The position numbers and the translations under genes were made by a program. Below, piece after piece: positions 59,481-64,000 of a stretch of DNA of 64,000 nucleotides. Below the pieces are notes generated by a model that did not search any database, was not told where the DNA came from, and saw only the letters and a list, made by a program, of their open reading frames with translations. Position 1 is the first letter of the stretch. Each line of letters begins with the position of its first letter. The DNA is from a candidate division WOR-3 bacterium (GTDB lineage Bacteria; Hydrothermota; Hydrothermia; Hydrothermales; JAJRUZ01), in NCBI GenBank assembly GCA_039804025.1, contig JBDRZP010000011.1, forward strand, positions 1 through 64,000, in the 5' to 3' direction.

Positions 59481-61301
59481 TTATCTTTTTAAAAGTTCAA
59501 GGAAACTTTCTTTTGGATAAACATCAAGGGATAAAATCCATTCTGAAAACATATTCACCCTTTCCCCTTCATCTTTCGGAATTTCAAGAGGTCTTCCCCT
59601 TCCATCAAGTATAATTCCAACCACCCCACCCCTTATCTCCCTTTCCACTTTCTTTCCAGGACCTTCTCCAAGATCAAACCCTTTCTCTGGTTCTGCTATC
59701 ACCTTAGCCTTTTCACCTATTCCAAGTGGAACTCTTTTTAATTCACCAAATTTAATTTCTATTTCTATTTCTTCTCCATTTTCTTTTATTATCTTTAAAT
59801 AACATGTTTTTTTACCCTTTTTACCTATCCCCTTTGGTGCTATACAGGTTCCAAGCCATATGAGACAATCCTTTTCAAAAACTTCCATAGCCGATTTTTC
59901 ATGAACTGTTGAAAGAACACCGAGATGGGGCATCATAAAGATTGAATCCACTGTTAAATAAGTGAAACCTTCTGGTTGAAAGGCATCTATCATCATTAAA
60001 GCAGCTTGATTCCTTCTCGGAGCATGAGAAAGAACTCCTCCTGAACCGATAATCATACCCAAGGTCATCATATTCACAAGTGTTTCTCCTGTCATTGTCT
60101 GAGCAAAAACATCAGAAATTGTTCTTTCCTGCTGAATACCTTTTAAACCAACAGCCATCTGCTTGTGCTGTAAAAGAGCAAGCCTTAAAGCTTCTCTTGC
60201 TATTGCCTGTTCAACTATAAGATCTTCAAGAGTTTGAGGTATTGTTGTTGGTCTTATCATCTTATTTCTTATTCTGTTTCTTAATTCACTTTCCTTTATT
60301 TTAAATGGAATCCATCTAAGTATATTTTCCATACCAGCCTCAACCATTACATTTGAAATCGAATAACTCATTCCAAGATTAGCACTTACAGTTCTATTAA
60401 ATATTCCCTGAAATACACTGAATACATCAGTGGTTGCACCACCTATATCAACTCCCAGAACCTCTATACCTTCCATTTCAGCCACTTTCTGCATTAAAAG
60501 CCCAACCGCACCAGGTGTTGGCATTATTGGAACATCAGTCCAGCTCATAAGTTTTGGATAACCAGGAGCATGAGCCATAACATGTTCAAGGAAAAGGTCA
60601 TGAATTTTATCCCTTGCTGGCTTTAAATTTTCGACTTCAAGAACAGGTCTTATATTATCAACAAGAGAAAGAGCTGTCTTATCATCTAAAATTTTTTTTA
60701 TATCTTCCCTTGCATCCTTATTTCCAGCATAAATTACAGGTAACTTGTAGCTTACTCCAAATCTTGGTTTTGGTTCAGCAGCTCTTATTAACTCTGCAAG
60801 TTCAATTACATGTTTTTTTGTTCCTCCGTCAATTCCACCTGCAAGAAGTATCATATCAGGTCTCAATTGTCTTATAAGTTCAACCCTTTTATGAGGCAAT
60901 CTTCCATCATTTGAAGCAATTGTTTCCATTACAATAGCACCTGCACCGAGAGCTGCTCTTGCTGCAGATTCAGCTGTCATACTTTTAACAACCCCTGCAA
61001 CCATCATCTGAAGTCCCCCACCTGCTGAAGAAGTTGAAACATATAAATCAACACCCTTTTTATCTTCTGCTCCTTTTATTATTTTCTCTCCATCAAGAAT
61101 CTGAATTCCTGTTAGTTCTTCAAGTTCCCTAAAAGCATTTAAAGCTCCCTTTGTAACATCCTCAAAAGGTTTTTCTACTGTAGTAGGTGCCTCACCTCTT
61201 GCTACAAGAGAATATCTATCTCCTCTTTTTTCAATTAAAATAGCCTTGGTAGTAGTACTCCCACAATCAGTTGCAAGGATCCGTCTTGGTTCTCTTTCCA
61301 T
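59481..61301 (-). CDS. GlmL/MutL-family ASKHA protein (glutamate mutase accessory type)
   Basis: A 606-aa ATPase of the ASKHA fold: ATDCGSTTTKAILIEK at the N-terminus, ILLAGGIDGGTKKHV and VLGVDIGGATTDVFSVF as the second phosphate motif. It matches the MutL/GlmL family found with glutamate mutase, where it probably repairs or reactivates the B12 enzyme. No glutamate mutase subunits (glmS/glmE) are next to it; instead a 92-aa ORF and gcvPB are upstream. It may serve another cobalamin enzyme, or the family may have a wider role. Confidence 0.85.
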   Translation of the reverse strand: MEREPRRILATDCGSTTTKAILIEKRGDRYSLVARGEAPTTVEKPFEDVTKGALNAFRELEELTGIQILDGEKIIKGAEDKKGVDLYVSTSSAGGGLQMMVAGVVKSMTAESAARAALGAGAIVMETIASNDGRLPHKRVELIRQLRPDMILLAGGIDGGTKKHVIELAELIRAAEPKPRFGVSYKLPVIYAGNKDAREDIKKILDDKTALSLVDNIRPVLEVENLKPARDKIHDLFLEHVMAHAPGYPKLMSWTDVPIMPTPGAVGLLMQKVAEMEGIEVLGVDIGGATTDVFSVFQGIFNRTVSANLGMSYSISNVMVEAGMENILRWIPFKIKESELRNRIRNKMIRPTTIPQTLEDLIVEQAIAREALRLALLQHKQMAVGLKGIQQERTISDVFAQTMTGETLVNMMTLGMIIGSGGVLSHAPRRNQAALMMIDAFQPEGFTYLTVDSIFMMPHLGVLSTVHEKSAMEVFEKDCLIWLGTCIAPKGIGKKGKKTCYLKIIKENGEEIEIEIKFGELKRVPLGIGEKAKVIAEPEKGFDLGEGPGKKVEREIRGGVVGIILDGRGRPLEIPKDEGERVNMFSEWILSLDVYPKESFLELLKR

Positions 61302-61374
61302 ATTAAATTAAATACTTTTAAAAGGTATTGAACCCATTTTATTTTAAAATTTATTGTTTTATTATTTCAATTTT

Positions 61375-61653
61375 TCACCTTTTTTCTGAAAGCTCCTCAA
61401 TTTTTCTTATGAGTTTTTCAATATTTTCTCTATCCTCAAGCATCCTGTAAAACCTTTCATAATCCCTAAAGGAAAAAATTGACCTTATTATCGGTTCAAA
61501 AGCTACAAGAACACTTGAAGCAATAAAGGAAAGAGGTTTTATTGACTCAAATATAATTATAAAAATTGTCTCTAATTTTAAATCACAAATTCTACTTGCA
61601 ATTTTTTCTATAAGGTCATCATAAGTTTCTTTATTATTTAAATTATTACTCAC
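61375..61653 (-). CDS. Small hypothetical protein with one hydrophobic helix
   Basis: A 92-aa protein: a charged N-terminus, a hydrophobic segment (ETIFIIIFESIKPLSFIASSVLVAFEPII, about residues 29-57) and a C-terminal helix (YERFYRMLEDRENIEKLIRKIEEL). The family is not named with certainty; I recall proteins with a PLSFI...EDRENIE-like layout as small unknowns in other bacteria. It overlaps gcvPB by 8 nt, so translation is coupled, and is followed by the glmL-like gene after 73 nt. Confidence 0.6.
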   Translation of the reverse strand: MSNNLNNKETYDDLIEKIASRICDLKLETIFIIIFESIKPLSFIASSVLVAFEPIIRSIFSFRDYERFYRMLEDRENIEKLIRKIEELSEKR

Positions 61654-63073
61654 TAAAATTATACCTTACGTCAAGATCCTTATTTGCTTTTGCCTCATCT
61701 AACCTTTTTACTGGAGTATTATGAGGAGCATTTTTTACAAGGTCAGAATTTTCTTCAATTTCCTTCATTATCTTTTCAATAACCTCTGCAAATGCATCAA
61801 GAGTTTCAAGGGATTCTGTTTCGGTGGGTTCAATCATTAAAGCCTCCTTAACAATCAAAGGAAAATACATAGTTGGAGCATGAAATCCATAATCAAGGAG
61901 TCTTTTAGCAATATCAAGTGCTTTAACACCATATTTTCTTTTAATGTTTTCAGCAGATAAGACAAACTCATGCATAGATGGTCTATCAGGATAAGGATTT
62001 TCAAAATATTTTTCAAGTTTCCTTCTTAAATAATTAGCATTTAAAATTGCAAATTCTGAAATTTTTCTTAAATTTTCTCTTCCGACCCTTAAAATATAGG
62101 CAAAGGCTCTTATCCATATAAGTGGATGACCGTAAAAAGCATGAACTTTACCTATTGAATGGGGAAAATCATAGGAAAGTTCAAAATTACCTTTTCTTTC
62201 AACAATTCTTGGAACTGGAAGATATTTTTCAAGAAACTTTTTAACACCTATTGGACCTGAACCAGGACCTCCTGCTCCATGGGGTGTAGAAAATGTTTTG
62301 TGTAAATTAAAGTGCAAAATATCAACTCCTGCATCTCCTGGTCTTGTTATACCAAGCAGGGCGTTTAAATTTGCTCCATCCATATAAAGGAGAATATCCT
62401 TTTCATGTAAAATCTCCGAGATCAGTTTTATATTGGATTCAAACAAACCGAGGGTATTTGGATTTGTGATCATAAAGGCAGCAACATCCTCATTTACCTT
62501 TTTTCTTAGCTCATCAATATCAACAAGACCTTGAGAATTTGACTTTATTTCTAAAGCTGTGTAACCTGCAAGGGTCACTGAGGCTGGATTTGTTCCGTGT
62601 GCAGAATCCGGAATTAAAACATATTTTCTCGGATTACCTTTTTCTGTATGATATTTCCTTACAATTAACATTCCTACAAGCTCGCCATGAGCACCTGCAG
62701 CAGGCTGTAATGTAATTGCATCCATTCCTGAAATTAAAGAGAGAAAATTTTCAAGTTCTTTAGCTATTTTCAAAATTCCCTGAACTGTAAAAGCAGGCTG
62801 AAGGGGATGAAGTTCTGTAAAATTTGGGATACTTGCAAGCTCCTCATTTAACCTGGGATTGTATTTCATTGTGCAGGAACCAAGAGGATAAAACCCGTAA
62901 TCCACAGAATAATTTTTTCTTCCAAGTCTATCAAAGTGTCTTATAACTTCATTTTCCTTTAAATCAGGAATACGAGGGGGTCTTTTTCTTTTAAGGTATT
63001 CAGGAATAGTAGAAGGAATCTCAAAATCCCCCTCCCTGATTCTATTTTTAAATTGTGAAAATATATTTCCCAT
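61646..63073 (-). CDS. gcvPB: Glycine dehydrogenase (decarboxylating) subunit 2
   Basis: A 475-aa PLP-dependent subunit of the glycine cleavage system P protein. NPAAGAHGELVGML-like LQPAAGAHGELVGMLIVRKYH, GTNPASVTLAGY, PNTLGLFE and the PLP lysine in NLHKTFSTPHGAGGPGSGPIGV are diagnostic. Subunit 1 (gcvPA), gcvT and gcvH are not in the window. The ATG is 6 nt from a TAAAAT box (minus), so it is probably leaderless. With Fhs it suggests C1-THF metabolism linked to glycine. Confidence 0.94.
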   Translation of the reverse strand: MGNIFSQFKNRIREGDFEIPSTIPEYLKRKRPPRIPDLKENEVIRHFDRLGRKNYSVDYGFYPLGSCTMKYNPRLNEELASIPNFTELHPLQPAFTVQGILKIAKELENFLSLISGMDAITLQPAAGAHGELVGMLIVRKYHTEKGNPRKYVLIPDSAHGTNPASVTLAGYTALEIKSNSQGLVDIDELRKKVNEDVAAFMITNPNTLGLFESNIKLISEILHEKDILLYMDGANLNALLGITRPGDAGVDILHFNLHKTFSTPHGAGGPGSGPIGVKKFLEKYLPVPRIVERKGNFELSYDFPHSIGKVHAFYGHPLIWIRAFAYILRVGRENLRKISEFAILNANYLRRKLEKYFENPYPDRPSMHEFVLSAENIKRKYGVKALDIAKRLLDYGFHAPTMYFPLIVKEALMIEPTETESLETLDAFAEVIEKIMKEIEENSDLVKNAPHNTPVKRLDEAKANKDLDVRYNFSE

Positions 63074-63112
63074 AATTTAATTTTAAGATTTTTATAACTT
63101 ATAATCAAAATT

Positions 63113-64000
63113 ATGAGTGTAAGACTACGATTTGCCCCTTCACCAACTGGTGTCCTTCATGTAGGAGGAGTTAGAACTGCTATATATAATTACCTATATG
63201 CAAAAAATAGAGGAGGAAAATTTTTATTAAGAATAGAAGATACAGATGTTGAAAGATCAAAAGAAGAATGGACCCTTATAATACTTGATGGTCTTAAGTG
63301 GCTTGGAATTGAATGGGACGAAGAAATAGTATTTCAAAGTAAAAGGATCAATATTTATAAAGAATATGCAGAAAAACTTGTAAAAGAAGGGAAAGCCTAC
63401 TTTTGTTTCTGCACAGAAAAAGAACTTGAAGAAGAAAGAAATTTGCAGAAACTTGAAAAAAAACCAATTAAATATTCAAGAAAATGCTTAAAAAGAAAAA
63501 AGGAAGAAATTGAAAAACTTTTAAAAGAAGGAAGAGAAAAAACTATTAGATTTTATATACCTGAAGGTGAAACAAAATTTATTGATTTAATTCACGGAGA
63601 AATTATCTTTAAAAATGAGGAAATTGAAGATTTCATAATATTAAGAAGTGATGGAACCCCAACTTACAATTTTGCCTGTGTAATAGATGATAACTATATG
63701 GGCATAACCCATGTTATAAGAGGTGACGACCATATTTCAAATACACCCAAGCAAATACTTTTATACAATGCCCTTGGTTTTAAGATTCCAGAATTTGCAC
63801 ATTTACCAATGATTTTAGGACCTGATAGAAAGAAATTATCAAAAAGGCACGGAGCAACTTCTGTTCTTGAATATAAAGAAGAAGGATTTTTACCAGAGGC
63901 TTTATTTAACTTTCTTGCACTCCTTGGCTGGTCTCCTGGTGAAGACAGGGAAATAATATCAAAGGAAGAAATGATAAAAATATTTGATATAAAAGATTGC
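63113..64000 (+). CDS. gltX: Glutamyl-tRNA synthetase (partial, runs off the window)
   Basis: The first 296 codons are seen. Class I synthetase motifs: [17 protein letters not shown] (the HIGH equivalent is HVGG), [46 protein letters not shown] and KKLSKRHG (the KMSKS equivalent). These fit GltX of the bacterial type that charges tRNA-Glu and often tRNA-Gln. The ATG is 7 nt after TATAAT (63100-63105), so translation is likely leaderless. It diverges from gcvPB with a 39-nt gap. Confidence 0.95.
   Translation, partial: MSVRLRFAPSPTGVLHVGGVRTAIYNYLYAKNRGGKFLLRIEDTDVERSKEEWTLIILDGLKWLGIEWDEEIVFQSKRINIYKEYAEKLVKEGKAYFCFCTEKELEEERNLQKLEKKPIKYSRKCLKRKKEEIEKLLKEGREKTIRFYIPEGETKFIDLIHGEIIFKNEEIEDFIILRSDGTPTYNFACVIDDNYMGITHVIRGDDHISNTPKQILLYNALGFKIPEFAHLPMILGPDRKKLSKRHGATSVLEYKEEGFLPEALFNFLALLGWSPGEDREIISKEEMIKIFDIKDC

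Overview
The window is a compact, low-G+C, gene-dense piece of a bacterial chromosome. It looks like an anaerobic, probably thermophilic, Gram-negative-type (diderm) bacterium. Diderm architecture is indicated by a Tol-Pal operon (pal-cpoB-tolQ-tolR-tolA-like-tolB), a lipoprotein-type Pal, a PBP1C/alpha-2-macroglobulin pair, and a secreted subtilase ending in a sorting domain like those of Bacteroidetes and relatives (FCB group). Thermophily is suggested by TtuA- and TtuB-like proteins, which 2-thiolate T54 of tRNA in thermophiles. The protein set resembles candidate phyla such as WOR-3/Hydrothermae, but no rRNA is present and this placement is inference.

Layout. Positions 1-340: a relic of an insertion sequence, a 33-codon ORF and a sigma-54-type control region. 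339-4390 (minus): hypC-hypD-ABC ATPase-ABC permease-hypE. 4446-9057 (plus): half-size TauE/SafE permease, TtuB-like sulfur carrier, S8 protease, scpA, FkbM-type methyltransferase. 20891-9045 (minus): one apparent 11.8-kb operon hdrC-hdrB-hdrA-mvhD-mvhG-mvhA-maturation protease-fhs-hypA-hypB-hypF. This is an H2-oxidising, electron-bifurcating hydrogenase/heterodisulfide-reductase-like complex, packaged with part of its own maturation machinery and with formate-tetrahydrofolate ligase. hypA-F are all present in the window, in two blocks. 21028-23477 (plus): class V aminotransferase and fumarase-like lyase. 27870-23820 (minus): Tol-Pal. 27985-29139: FIST-domain protein. 29162-30808: IS relic plus a type II restriction-modification pair. 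30987-31143: tRNA-Glu(CTC) and tRNA-Gln(CTG). 31231-36935 (plus): degP-lepB-ttuA-glycosyltransferase-bshB-like-bshC-like. 38364-36922 (minus): macro-domain protein and YbbR. 38404-44225 (plus): ACT-like unknown, sucC, asd, an odd sigma-70 factor, a nitrilase-family hydrolase. 44293-51901 (plus): A2M and PBP1C. 58241-51905 (minus): YceI, mini-YceI, four-helix His-rich membrane protein, DoxX, B12-radical SAM, nucleotidyltransferase, methyltransferase, FG-GAP protein and a small ORF. 58340-59250: a repeat-containing coiled-coil gene bracketed by two more IS relics. 63073-59262 (minus): gcvPB, a 92-aa ORF, glmL-like ASKHA protein and an HMA metal-binding protein. 63113 to the end (plus): start of gltX.

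The most interesting signals are regulatory and small-scale. (1) Two matching sigma-54 promoters, one ahead of the Hdr-Mvh operon and one ahead of a truncated Gly-rich/Cys peptide gene, each carry an upstream direct repeat with the same 13-bp period. (2) Many transcription units have a -10 box placed so that the mRNA should be leaderless. (3) The cpoB reading frame has a hidden lipoprotein signal peptide reachable only from a non-canonical ATT start. (4) Four relics of the same transposase 3' end are scattered through the window. (5) A sigma-70 factor has its region 4 interrupted by a large insertion. (6) A BshB1/BshC-like pair is present without a visible BshA. All functional calls are from reading the sequence, without database searches.
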